Notes under the pieces: model-generated | Database searches by the model: none | Seen by the model: only the letters and a program-made list of their open reading frames with translations | Told to the model about the DNA's origin: nothing | Assembly (NCBI GenBank): GCA_023422735.1 | Contig: JAFAGL010000083.1 | Coordinates: 1 to 12,730, forward strand | Length of the DNA stretch: 12,730 bases | Source of the DNA: Pseudomonadota bacterium | GTDB lineage: Bacteria > Pseudomonadota > Alphaproteobacteria > Rhizobiales > Rhizobiaceae | Reading direction: 5' to 3' | Made by a program: the position numbers and the translations under genes | Shown: one piece after another, positions 7,032 through 12,730 of the stretch | How the letters are laid out: each line of letters opens with the position of its first letter | Position numbering within the stretch: position 1 is the stretch's first letter

Positions 7032-7879
7032 GCCTCGCCCGTGACCACGGACGTATCGGCTTGCGAACCCCATTCACTCCAAGACCCGTCATAAAGCTTG
7101 TGGTCGCGGTGACCGAGCGTTTCCAGTGCCAGCGACACCACCGCGGCCGTCACACCCGAACCGCAGGACGTGACGACCGGTTTCGAGAGATCGATGCCTG
7201 CTGCCTCGACACGCTCCTTCAACTCGCTGGCGGAAAGAAGCTTGCCGTCTTTCGCAAGCGACGAAGCAGGCAGGCTGCGCGCGCCAGGCATGTGACCGCC
7301 TCGCATACCGGCACGAGGCTCGGGTTCTTCGGCCGTGAACCGTTTCGCCGGGCGTGCATCCGCGATCTGGCGATCACCCGCATCGACAATCCGCTTCATA
7401 TCTTCCAGCGAAGCGACGCGCTCCTTGTGAAACTCGACATTGAACACGCAAGGCGCAACCGGGGTGAGTTCGGCCGTGACTGGACGGCCTGCCGCTTTCC
7501 AGGCATCGAAACCGCCTTCCAGGAGGCGGACATCTTTTGCACCGAAAAGCCGGAACATCCACCAAACGCGCGGTGCACTGAACAAGCCCGGGCCATCATA
7601 AACGATAATCGTATCATCGGCGGAAATGCCCATCGTGCCAGCAAACCGGGCGAATTGTTCGGGCCGAGGCAGCGTGTGTGGCAGTGAACTTTCCGGATCG
7701 ACCGCCTGATCCTGATCGAAGAACACGGCGCCCGGAATATGAGCGGCGTCGTATTCCTCATGCGCATTGCGATTTTGCGCCGGTAGATACCAAGAACCAT
7801 CGACAACCATCACCCCGGGCCGACCCAGATTGTTTTCCAGCCATTCGGCGGTGACGAAGAAATCTGAAGCTTCACTCAT
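7028..7879 (-). CDS. sseA: 3-mercaptopyruvate sulfurtransferase (rhodanese family)
   Basis: Transfers sulfur from 3-mercaptopyruvate, the transamination product of cysteine, to thiols or cyanide through an enzyme persulfide. The 283-residue protein has two rhodanese domains. The inactive N-terminal one includes VVDGSWYLP (25-33), the D-AAHIPGAVFFD segment (44-55) and EGGFDAWKAAGRP (121-133). The catalytic one includes RGGHMPGARSLP (193-204) and the active loop CGSGVTAA with the persulfide cysteine C239. The loop sequence CGSGV is that of mercaptopyruvate sulfurtransferases rather than the CRKGVT loop of thiosulfate rhodaneses. The ATG at 7879 overlaps the alaX stop as ATGA, and its own TGA overlaps the GNAT start as GTGA. 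A much longer open frame exists upstream but runs inside alaX. Probably cytoplasmic; no signal peptide is seen. Confidence 0.95.
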   Translation of the reverse strand: MSEASDFFVTAEWLENNLGRPGVMVVDGSWYLPAQNRNAHEEYDAAHIPGAVFFDQDQAVDPESSLPHTLPRPEQFARFAGTMGISADDTIIVYDGPGLFSAPRVWWMFRLFGAKDVRLLEGGFDAWKAAGRPVTAELTPVAPCVFNVEFHKERVASLEDMKRIVDAGDRQIADARPAKRFTAEEPEPRAGMRGGHMPGARSLPASSLAKDGKLLSASELKERVEAAGIDLSKPVVTSCGSGVTAAVVSLALETLGHRDHKLYDGSWSEWGSQADTSVVTGEA

Positions 7880-8616
7880 GGATTGCTCTCCAGTGGGCCG
7901 AATCTCAGCCGCAAACGCCGGTTTTCCCGGCCCTTCTTTTCGATCTTTCCGATATGGATCTCGCCAATCTCGCCGGTGGAGCGAACATGCGTACCGCCGC
8001 ATGGCTGGCTGTCGATCGCGCCATTCTCGCCGATGCAAACCAGGCGGATCTGACCGCTTCCCGTTGGGGGCCGCACATTCTTGGATTTGATCAGGTCGGG
8101 ATTGGCGGCCAGTTCGCTTTCCGCAATCATGCGCACGAAAACCGGATGATCGGCGCGCACAAGAGCCATCAGCTTCTCGGTCGCTTCTTCCTTCGTGATC
8201 GAAGCACCCTGCATGTCGAAATCGACACGCGAATCGGTTTCGGAAACCGACGCGCCGGTGACGGGAAACTGGCAAAACGTCGTCAGAAGATGGCAGGCCG
8301 TGTGCATGCGCATCAGCTTCAGCCGACGTTCCATGTCGATCTGCAGATGAACGCGATCGCCGGCCGCGACCGATGGCGCGCCTTCGACCGGGACATGGAT
8401 GATGTCATCCTTGGTTTCGCCGGTGATTGTTGTTGCGATCGGCACGAGAGTGCCATCCGGCAACCGCAGACTGCCCGTATCCCCCGGCTGGCCGCCAGAC
8501 GTTGCATAAAAGATGGTCTGATCGAGCGTGATGCCGTTTTCATCAACCGACACCACGATGGCGTCGGCCTCGCCGAGATAGGCATCGTCGCGAAAAAGCG
8601 GTTTCGTCGCGGGCAT
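7876..8616 (-). CDS. alaX: AlaX-type alanyl-tRNA trans-editing hydrolase
   Basis: Stand-alone homologue of the alanyl-tRNA synthetase editing domain; this family removes serine (and glycine) from mischarged tRNA-Ala. The 246-residue protein has the N-terminal barrel with FYATSGGQPGDTG (36-48), the zinc motif HxxxH as HTACH (105-109) and the second half CxxxH as CGGTH (206-210), so all four metal ligands are present. The size fits AlaX proteins that have the N-terminal barrel but lack the C-Ala domain. It ends with basic residues KIEKKGRENRRLRLRF. The ATG at 8616 shares one base with the cysK stop (TGATG), and the stop overlaps the sseA start (ATGA), so it is the second gene of a coupled run. 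Linkage to serine/cysteine metabolism genes is interesting, since serine is the typical mischarged residue. Confidence 0.9.
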   Translation of the reverse strand: MPATKPLFRDDAYLGEADAIVVSVDENGITLDQTIFYATSGGQPGDTGSLRLPDGTLVPIATTITGETKDDIIHVPVEGAPSVAAGDRVHLQIDMERRLKLMRMHTACHLLTTFCQFPVTGASVSETDSRVDFDMQGASITKEEATEKLMALVRADHPVFVRMIAESELAANPDLIKSKNVRPPTGSGQIRLVCIGENGAIDSQPCGGTHVRSTGEIGEIHIGKIEKKGRENRRLRLRFGPLESNP

Positions 8617-9650
8617 CAGGCAGTTATCTCGTAAGGCACGTCAATCTCCACCTTCTGCTCCATCCAGCCTGGAACCGGGAGGTTCTTTTCGCGCAGGAAT
8701 GCCGGGGTGAACAGCTTCGACTGATAGCGCGTGCCGTAATCGCAAAGCACGGTCACGATCGTATGGCCAGGACCGAGATCGCGCGCCAAACGGATGGCGC
8801 CCGCGATGTTGATGCCTGTCGAGCCACCCAGGCACAGCCCTTCTTCCTGGATCAGGTCAAACACGATGGGCAAGGCTTCGTCATCGGGAATCTGATAAGC
8901 GAAATCCGGCGTGAAACCTTCCAAGTTCGCGGTGATGCGCCCCTGCCCGATGCCTTCGGTGATCGAGCCGCCTTCCGACCTGAATTCCCCTTCGGTGTAG
9001 AAGCTGTAAAGGGCCGCGCCCAGCGGATCGGCCAAGGCGATCTTCACATCGCGATTGTGGGCTTTAAGCCCCATCGCCACACCGGCAAGCGTGCCGCCGC
9101 TGCCAACCGCTGCGGCGAAACCATCCACCTTGCCACCGGTCTGCTTCCAGATTTCCTGTGCCGTTGTCCCGATATGGCCGTCGCGATTGGCGGTGTTGTC
9201 GAACTGGTTGGCCCAGATCGCGCCATTTGCTTCGGTTTGCGCCAATTGCTGCGCCAAACGCCCCGACAATTTTACGTAATTGTTCGGGTTCTTGTAGGGC
9301 ACAGCCGGAACCTCGATGAGTTCAGCGCCCAGCAAACGCAACGCATCCTTTTTTTCCTGGCTTTGCGTTTCGGGGATCACAATCACCGTGCGATAGCCGA
9401 GCGCCTTGGCGACAAGGGTGAGGCCGATGCCGGTATTGCCGGCGGTGCCTTCAACGATCACGCCGCCGGGCTTCAGCAAGCCCTTTCGCTCGGCATCGCG
9501 GATAATGAAAAGGCCTGCGCGATCCTTGACCGACTGGCCAGGGTTCATGAATTCCGCTTTGCCGTAAATCTCGCAGCCTGTTTCCTCCGACGCGCGCTTG
9601 AGCCGAATAAGGGGCGTGTTTCCGATCGCGTCGAGTACGGAGCGGTCCAT
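8616..9650 (-). CDS. cysK: Cysteine synthase A (O-acetylserine sulfhydrylase)
   Basis: PLP enzyme that makes cysteine from O-acetylserine and sulfide in the cytoplasm. From the ATG at 9650 the product is 344 residues, starting MDRSVLDAIGNTPLIRLKRA. Seen: PLP-binding lysine K42 in the block NPGQSVKDRAG; TAGNTG (69-74), which binds the substrate carboxylate; the phosphate loop GSGGT (183-187); ITEGIGQGR; and GGSTG (275-279), where S277 faces the PLP ring nitrogen. The extra C-terminal part (FTPAFLREKNLPVPGWMEQK) is typical of the longer rhizobial CysK. The ATG at 9650 has GAGG five bases ahead; the ATG directly before it (9653) and a TTG at 9668 are alternatives. It heads a minus-strand run with alaX, sseA and the GNAT gene and has its own promoter-like sequence. 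No CBS domain is present, which argues against cystathionine beta-synthase. Confidence 0.96.
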   Translation of the reverse strand: MDRSVLDAIGNTPLIRLKRASEETGCEIYGKAEFMNPGQSVKDRAGLFIIRDAERKGLLKPGGVIVEGTAGNTGIGLTLVAKALGYRTVIVIPETQSQEKKDALRLLGAELIEVPAVPYKNPNNYVKLSGRLAQQLAQTEANGAIWANQFDNTANRDGHIGTTAQEIWKQTGGKVDGFAAAVGSGGTLAGVAMGLKAHNRDVKIALADPLGAALYSFYTEGEFRSEGGSITEGIGQGRITANLEGFTPDFAYQIPDDEALPIVFDLIQEEGLCLGGSTGINIAGAIRLARDLGPGHTIVTVLCDYGTRYQSKLFTPAFLREKNLPVPGWMEQKVEIDVPYEITA

Positions 9651-9680
9651 CATGTCCTCGCTGTGCAAAGTTGCTGCGCA

Positions 9681-9709
9681 ACGATAGAAAGCCAGCCGCC
9701 CGCTTGCAA
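9681..9709 (-). promoter_or_regulatory. Candidate promoter for the cysK-alaX-sseA-GNAT run
   Basis: On the minus strand TTGCAA (9704-9709) and TATCGT (9681-9686) are separated by 17 bases, each matching the sigma70 consensus at 4 of 6 positions. The predicted start near 9674 gives a leader of about 25 bases to the cysK ATG. Inverted repeats overlap the -35 box (9707-9718) and the start region (9670-9682), which could be regulator sites. Confidence 0.45.
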
Positions 9710-9718
9710 GGAACCTTG
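9707..9718. repeat. Small inverted repeat overlapping the cysK -35 box
   Basis: CAAGG (9707-9711) and CCTTG (9714-9718) are inverted around AA. An 8-base palindrome TTGCGCAA (9719-9726) follows at once, and GTTGC-TGC-GCAAC lies at 9670-9682. Together they make a cluster of short dyads in the cysK/SDR divergent region. They may be operator half-sites, but short dyads of this size also occur by chance. Confidence 0.3.
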
Positions 9719-9864
9719 TTGCGCAAATACGGACCCGAACGCGTGCGAGATCGCGTCCAAACCGCTTTCAGGGGAATTGTTGTTCTATCAAAGCGTTGAT
9801 TGTGGAAGGACTATCCTTTGCCCGTGGAAAGCGTTAGACGGCAGGCCGTTCAGGAGATGCCTAT

Positions 9865-10650
9865 ATGACGTTGTTTCGCGCCAGCCCGAAAGACGGCGTC
9901 GCATGGGTGACCGGCGCAAGCGGCGGCATTGGCTACGCCTTGTGCGTTTCGCTGGCAAAACGCGGTTACATTGTCGCGGCTTCCGCGCGCAGCGAGGACA
10001 AGCTTCGCGAACTGGCATCCCACAGTTTCGAGGCGGGCCGTATTGTTGCCATTCCGCTCGATGTGACGGATGAAGGCGCCGTTCGCGCGACCGTCAAACG
10101 AATCGAGGCTGAGCTCGGACCGATCGCACTCGCCGTCTTCAATGCCGGGACGGCCCTGCCCGCACCGCCGGCGCGCGTTCAACCGCCGTTGTTCGAACGG
10201 ATCTATGCGGTCAACCTGTTCGGCGTCGTGAACTGCCTGGCGCCCGTGATCGAAGCCATGAAAACACGAAACAAGGGACAGATCGCGATCGTCGGCTCGC
10301 TGACGGCTTATTTCGGACTGCCTGGCGTGGCGGCCTATGGCTCGACAAAGGCTGCGCTCAACATGATCGCGCAATCGCTGCGTTTCGACCTCACCAAGCG
10401 CAATATCCGGGTGCAGATCGTCAACCCCGGTTTCGTGAAAACAGCCATGACGCAATATAACAAATTTCCGATGCCCGGCCTTCTGACAACCGACCAGGCA
10501 GCGCAGCGCATGGAGCATGGGCTGCGCAAGGGTGGCTTCGAGATCGCCTTTCCGCGCCGCTTGGCCTGGCCGATGAAGCTGTTCCGCCTTTTACCGCAAA
10601 GCCTGCGCTTTGCCGTGATCGACCGCGCTGCGCGTTTGGAAAAGCGCTGA
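9865..10650 (+). CDS. Short-chain dehydrogenase/reductase (SDR)
   Basis: Classical NAD(P)-dependent SDR of 261 residues with unknown substrate. Seen: the nucleotide-binding TGASGGIG (16-23); D66-V67 at the adenine pocket; NAG (93-95); and the catalytic tetrad N117 (in YAVNLFG), S145, Y158 and K162 (AAYGSTKAA). The PGFVKTAM segment (188-195) lines the cofactor nicotinamide site. A basic residue in ASARSEDK (39-46) suggests NADPH preference, by analogy only. The C-terminus is basic and amphipathic (RRLAWPMKLFRLLPQSLRF), which could touch membranes or lipid substrates. The ATG has a good AGGAGA ribosome site seven bases ahead. It is the only plus-strand gene here, divergent from cysK and convergent with rhlE, and stands alone. 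Similar SDRs occur beside fatty-acid modification genes elsewhere, but no such neighbour is present. Confidence 0.9.
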   Translation: MTLFRASPKDGVAWVTGASGGIGYALCVSLAKRGYIVAASARSEDKLRELASHSFEAGRIVAIPLDVTDEGAVRATVKRIEAELGPIALAVFNAGTALPAPPARVQPPLFERIYAVNLFGVVNCLAPVIEAMKTRNKGQIAIVGSLTAYFGLPGVAAYGSTKAALNMIAQSLRFDLTKRNIRVQIVNPGFVKTAMTQYNKFPMPGLLTTDQAAQRMEHGLRKGGFEIAFPRRLAWPMKLFRLLPQSLRFAVIDRAARLEKR

Positions 10651-10670
10651 CGCCTCAGCAATGGTTCGGC

Positions 10671-10702
10671 CTGGTATCTTTGGCCCAAAGCTAGATTACC
10701 AG
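10671..10702 (+). terminator. Imperfect hairpin 3' of the SDR gene, possible terminator
   Basis: CTGGTA (10671-10676) pairs with TACCAG (10697-10702). Further pairs TCT/AGA and TTGG/CCAA lie inside, with bulges. It begins 20 bases after the SDR stop codon. No T-run follows on the plus strand, so if it ends transcription it is not a classical intrinsic terminator. Confidence 0.3.
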
Positions 10703-10728
10703 AGCCACCGACTTTAAAACGGCGCAAC

Positions 10729-10759
10729 AAAAAGGCGGAGCCGGTTTCCCAACTCCGCC
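10729..10759 (-). terminator. Rho-independent terminator of rhlE
   Basis: Read on the minus strand, GGCGGAG (10753-10759) and CTCCGCC (10734-10740) form a perfect 7-bp GC-rich stem around a 12-base loop, followed directly by TTTTT and then GTTG (T-run at 10729-10733). It starts 25 bases after the rhlE stop codon. This is the best intrinsic terminator in the window and separates the convergent rhlE and SDR genes. Confidence 0.85.
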
Positions 10760-10784
10760 CAGATCATGCAATCAGACCAAGCAA

Positions 10785-12161
10785 TCAAGCAGCGCGCTTG
10801 TCGGGCCTGCGATTGCTCCAGTTGCGGCGCTTGCCACGAAACGGCTTCTGGCCATTCGGCTGTTGCCGGGGATTGTTGCCGGCATTGTGATGATCGCCAG
10901 CATTCTCGTTCTGCGCCTTGTGTGCCGGTTTGCCGCCACCGCGATTGTGTTGCGGGCGGGCATTCTGGCGCTGACCGCGCGGCGGCTGAGGCTTGCGCGC
11001 TTCAGCGTCAAGATCGACACCGCCCGAAAGATCAGACGCGATCGGCAGCTTCATGCGCGTGACTTTTTCAACCGCACGCAGCTTGGCCGCTTCCGCCGGA
11101 TCGCACAAGGTGATCGCCACGCCGTCCGCGCCATTGCGACCTGTGCGGCCGATACGATGCACATAGCTTTCGGCTTCGTCCGGCAAATCGAAATTCACCA
11201 CATGCGTAATGCCCGGCACGTCGATGCCACGCGCAGCGATGTCGGTCGCCACGAGGATGCGCACGAAACCATCCCGGAAACCGTTCAGCGCCTTTTGGCG
11301 GGCATTCTGTGACTTGTTGCCGTGGATCACCGCGGCCTTGAAGCCGTCACGCTCCAGATCGCGCGTGACACGATCCGCGCCGTGCTTGGTGCGGGCAAAC
11401 ACGATCACCTGTTTCATGGCTTCATCAGCCAAGAGCTTGGACAGGAAAACGCGCTTTTGCTTCAGCGGCACGATATGCACGCTTTGCTCGATTTCCTTGG
11501 CCGTGGTGCCCTGCGGAGCAACTTCGACACGAATCGGATCGTTCAGCAGCGTATCGGCCAGCGAAGCGATCTCGGTTGGCATGGTCGCCGAAAACAGCGC
11601 GGTCTGGCGCTTCGGGCTCGTTGCCTTCGCCAACCGGCGGACATCATTGATGAAGCCCATATCGAGCATGCGATCAGCTTCATCAAGCACGAGCCAACGG
11701 GTTTCGCCCAAGTTGACGTCGCCCTCGCGTACCAGATCCACCAAGCGGCCCGGGGTTGCGATCAATACGTCCACCCCAAGCGACAGCTTCTTGACCTGGC
11801 TGAAGCGCGACACGCCACCGAGCACCAGAGCCGTCGAGATATGCAGCCCGCGCGTGACAGAGCGGATGGTTTCTTCAATCTGGACCGCAAGTTCGCGGGT
11901 CGGCGCCAAAATCAGCGCGCGCGCGGTTTTGGGCGTACGTTTGCTGCCAAGGGCGATGATCTTTTGCAGGATGGGAAGCGTAAAGGCAGCGGTTTTGCCA
12001 GACCCCGTTTGGGCGATGGCGACGATATCGCGGCCTTCCAGATGTGACGGGATCGCCGCCGTCTGGATAGGCTTGGGCTGAACGAAGCCAGCCTGAATTG
12101 CGCATTGCAGAAGGGCACCCGTGATGCCGAGTTCAGCCATTCCCGAAGTTTCGGGAGTCAT
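10785..12161 (-). CDS. rhlE: DEAD-box ATP-dependent RNA helicase, RhlE type
   Basis: Unwinds RNA duplexes in ribosome assembly, RNA decay or cold adaptation. From the ATG at 12161 the protein is 458 residues with all core motifs: Q motif GFVQPKPIQ (25-33), motif I AQTGSGKT (50-57), Ia PTREL (87-91), Ib TPGR (136-139), II DEAD (160-163), III SAT (191-193), V TDIAARGID (306-314) and VI HRIGRTGR (335-342). The last 65 or so residues are basic and rich in Asn, Gln, Gly, Arg and Pro, a typical unstructured RNA-binding tail. The start is uncertain. A TTG at 12176 and an ATG at 12140 (MAELGITGALL, matching where many relatives begin) are alternatives, and none has a strong ribosome site. A hairpin lies between the two ATGs. 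It ends in an intrinsic terminator, so it is probably monocistronic. Assignment to RhlE rather than another DEAD-box group is by overall similarity. Confidence 0.93.
   Translation of the reverse strand: MTPETSGMAELGITGALLQCAIQAGFVQPKPIQTAAIPSHLEGRDIVAIAQTGSGKTAAFTLPILQKIIALGSKRTPKTARALILAPTRELAVQIEETIRSVTRGLHISTALVLGGVSRFSQVKKLSLGVDVLIATPGRLVDLVREGDVNLGETRWLVLDEADRMLDMGFINDVRRLAKATSPKRQTALFSATMPTEIASLADTLLNDPIRVEVAPQGTTAKEIEQSVHIVPLKQKRVFLSKLLADEAMKQVIVFARTKHGADRVTRDLERDGFKAAVIHGNKSQNARQKALNGFRDGFVRILVATDIAARGIDVPGITHVVNFDLPDEAESYVHRIGRTGRNGADGVAITLCDPAEAAKLRAVEKVTRMKLPIASDLSGGVDLDAEARKPQPPRGQRQNARPQHNRGGGKPAHKAQNENAGDHHNAGNNPRQQPNGQKPFRGKRRNWSNRRPDKRAA
12141..12156 (-). repeat. Hairpin-forming inverted repeat in the rhlE start region
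   Basis: TCCCGAA (12141-12147) and TTCGGGA (12150-12156) are exact reverse complements. In the minus-strand RNA they give a 6-bp stem with an AACT loop. The hairpin begins just after the ATG at 12161 and ends against the ATG at 12140. It would mask the ribosome-binding area of the second start and could tune initiation. The structure is seen directly; a regulatory role is inferred. Confidence 0.45.
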
Positions 12162-12176
12162 ATTCGTTTCAGACAA

Positions 12177-12463
12177 ATCTGTTCTTTCGCGCGGTCAAAC
12201 ATGTGCCGCGAATAGCCAACGGGCGCAGCCCCGCAGCCGGATGATAAAATGAACGACGAGGCGGCGGGATCCTTGCCCGCACGGTTGCGCTGTCGTGCTC
12301 TCCAAGTGAAGAGAGCGCTCAATCCAGACCGCCCTGGGCAGCCGGATCATAAACGCAACCAGTCTCTGATCGAGAAAGCCGGTCAAGCCGGCCCATGCGC
12401 CTATCGCGCTGCATATGGGCCGGATTACGATGAAACGCAAGTAGCGGGTGAAGGAAAATCCCT
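12177..12463. other. ilvA-rhlE intergenic region with strong inverted repeats
   Basis: A 287-base gap between two minus-strand genes. No credible gene: the short frames here look like random translation and lack ribosome sites. It must hold the 3' end signals of ilvA and the start signals of rhlE. I see two adjacent inverted repeats at 12378-12423, listed separately, but no clean -35/-10 pair for rhlE. Confidence 0.6.
12378..12423 (-). terminator. Tandem hairpins 3' of ilvA, possible terminator
   Basis: The first repeat has perfect 9-base arms CCGGCCCAT (12388-12396) and ATGGGCCGG (12415-12423) around 18 bases. A second, GCCGG (12378-12382) / CCGGC (12388-12392), shares bases with it and is followed on the minus strand by TTTCT. 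It lies about 40 bases past the ilvA stop. The two hairpins compete for CCGGC, so they could be alternative folds. The terminator role is plausible, but the T-run is short. Confidence 0.45.
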
Positions 12464-12730
12464 TCAGATAATCAAACTCGCCAGCGTTTCGTTCTGGGTG
12501 ATATCCTGAAACTGGAAGCCGGCAGCCTCCATTTTTTCTTCCAACCGCATGAAGTTTTCTGGCCGCGACGTTTCGATGCCGATCAGCACCGAGCCAAAAT
12601 TGCGCGCCGACTTCTTGAGATATTCGAAACGGGCGACGTCATCATCCGGACCAAGCAGTTCCAGAAAGCCCCGTAACGCGCCCGGGCGCTGCGGAAAGCG
12701 GATCACGAAATACTTTTTCTTGCCCTCGAA
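12464..12730 (-). CDS. ilvA: Threonine dehydratase, C-terminal part (cut by window edge)
   Basis: The last 88 codons of a gene that continues beyond the right edge. The translation FEGKKKYFVIRFPQRPGALR, then FLELLGPDDDVARFEYLKKS, then NFGSVLIGIET, is the ACT-like regulatory domain of biosynthetic threonine ammonia-lyase. That PLP enzyme deaminates threonine to 2-oxobutyrate as the first step of isoleucine synthesis. The F-P-x-R-P-G-A-L motif (10 codons into the visible part) and the later FGSVLIGIE strand are the family's typical landmarks. Only one ACT-like repeat is visible, and the protein ends soon after, at LASLII. The catalytic domain is outside the window, so activity and isoleucine feedback cannot be judged. 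Confidence 0.88.
   Translation of the reverse strand, partial: FEGKKKYFVIRFPQRPGALRGFLELLGPDDDVARFEYLKKSARNFGSVLIGIETSRPENFMRLEEKMEAAGFQFQDITQNETLASLII

Noticed and set aside
7880..8275. Upstream extension of the sseA frame by 132 codons
   Set aside because: It lies wholly within alaX in another frame; the ATGA overlap at 7876-7879 gives the expected sseA start.
9806..9818. AAGGA-CTA-TCCTT dyad ahead of the SDR gene as an operator
   Set aside because: Five-base arms with nothing else nearby to support it; chance is a sufficient explanation.
8763..10073. 436-codon plus-strand open frame across cysK and the cysK/SDR gap
   Set aside because: Antisense to cysK, then out of frame with the SDR gene; composition is shadow-like, with no domain.
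10734..10759. The GGCGGAG/CTCCGCC stem as a bidirectional terminator also serving the SDR gene
   Set aside because: On the plus strand the stem is followed by CAGATCATG, not a T-run, so only the minus-strand direction is supported.
12449..12466. TGAAGG / CCTTCA hairpin across the ilvA stop codon
   Set aside because: Short AT-rich stem overlapping the coding end, with no T-run; likely chance.
12195..12509. Short open frames on both strands between rhlE and ilvA
   Set aside because: No ribosome site, low-quality composition, and they overlap strong inverted repeats and the end of ilvA.

Overview
The window looks like a chromosomal housekeeping segment of an alphaproteobacterium, most likely of the order Hyphomicrobiales (Rhizobiales). 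The reasons are the gene order pcm-like / tolC / popZ (DUF2497) / valS, the PopZ-type protein with its N-terminal SMEEILASIRRII motif, and the cysK-alaX-sseA-GNAT run. Family or genus cannot be fixed from what I can see. I found no insertion sequence, phage gene, CRISPR array or sign of recent transfer.

Layout, left to right. valS (valyl-tRNA synthetase), popZ, tolC and a Pcm-like methyltransferase all lie on the minus strand, so transcription runs pcm to tolC to popZ to valS. A tRNA-Cys(GCA) gene on the same strand sits just upstream of pcm, with its own sigma70-like promoter. Upstream again is a tightly packed minus-strand module: cysK, alaX, sseA and a GNAT acetyltransferase, joined by TGATG, ATGA and GTGA stop/start overlaps. 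A promoter and several small palindromes lie in front of cysK, in an intergenic region shared with a divergent short-chain dehydrogenase (SDR) gene, the only plus-strand gene. The SDR gene converges on an rhlE-type DEAD-box helicase gene, which ends in a clear rho-independent terminator. The window closes with the 3' end of ilvA (threonine dehydratase), separated from rhlE by 0.3 kb that contains strong inverted repeats.

How the genes fit together. The cysK module makes cysteine (CysK), handles sulfane sulfur from mercaptopyruvate (SseA) and hydrolyses mischarged tRNA-Ala (AlaX), and the cysteine tRNA gene follows it. valS and ilvA belong to branched-chain amino acid use and synthesis. TolC is the outer-membrane exit duct for efflux pumps and type I secretion, and PopZ organises the cell pole.

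I did not find a convincing undescribed system. The points most worth a second look are the cysteine-themed translationally coupled module next to tRNA-Cys, the Pcm-like protein that lacks the usual Pcm motif, the palindromes around tolC, and a hairpin inside the start region of rhlE.
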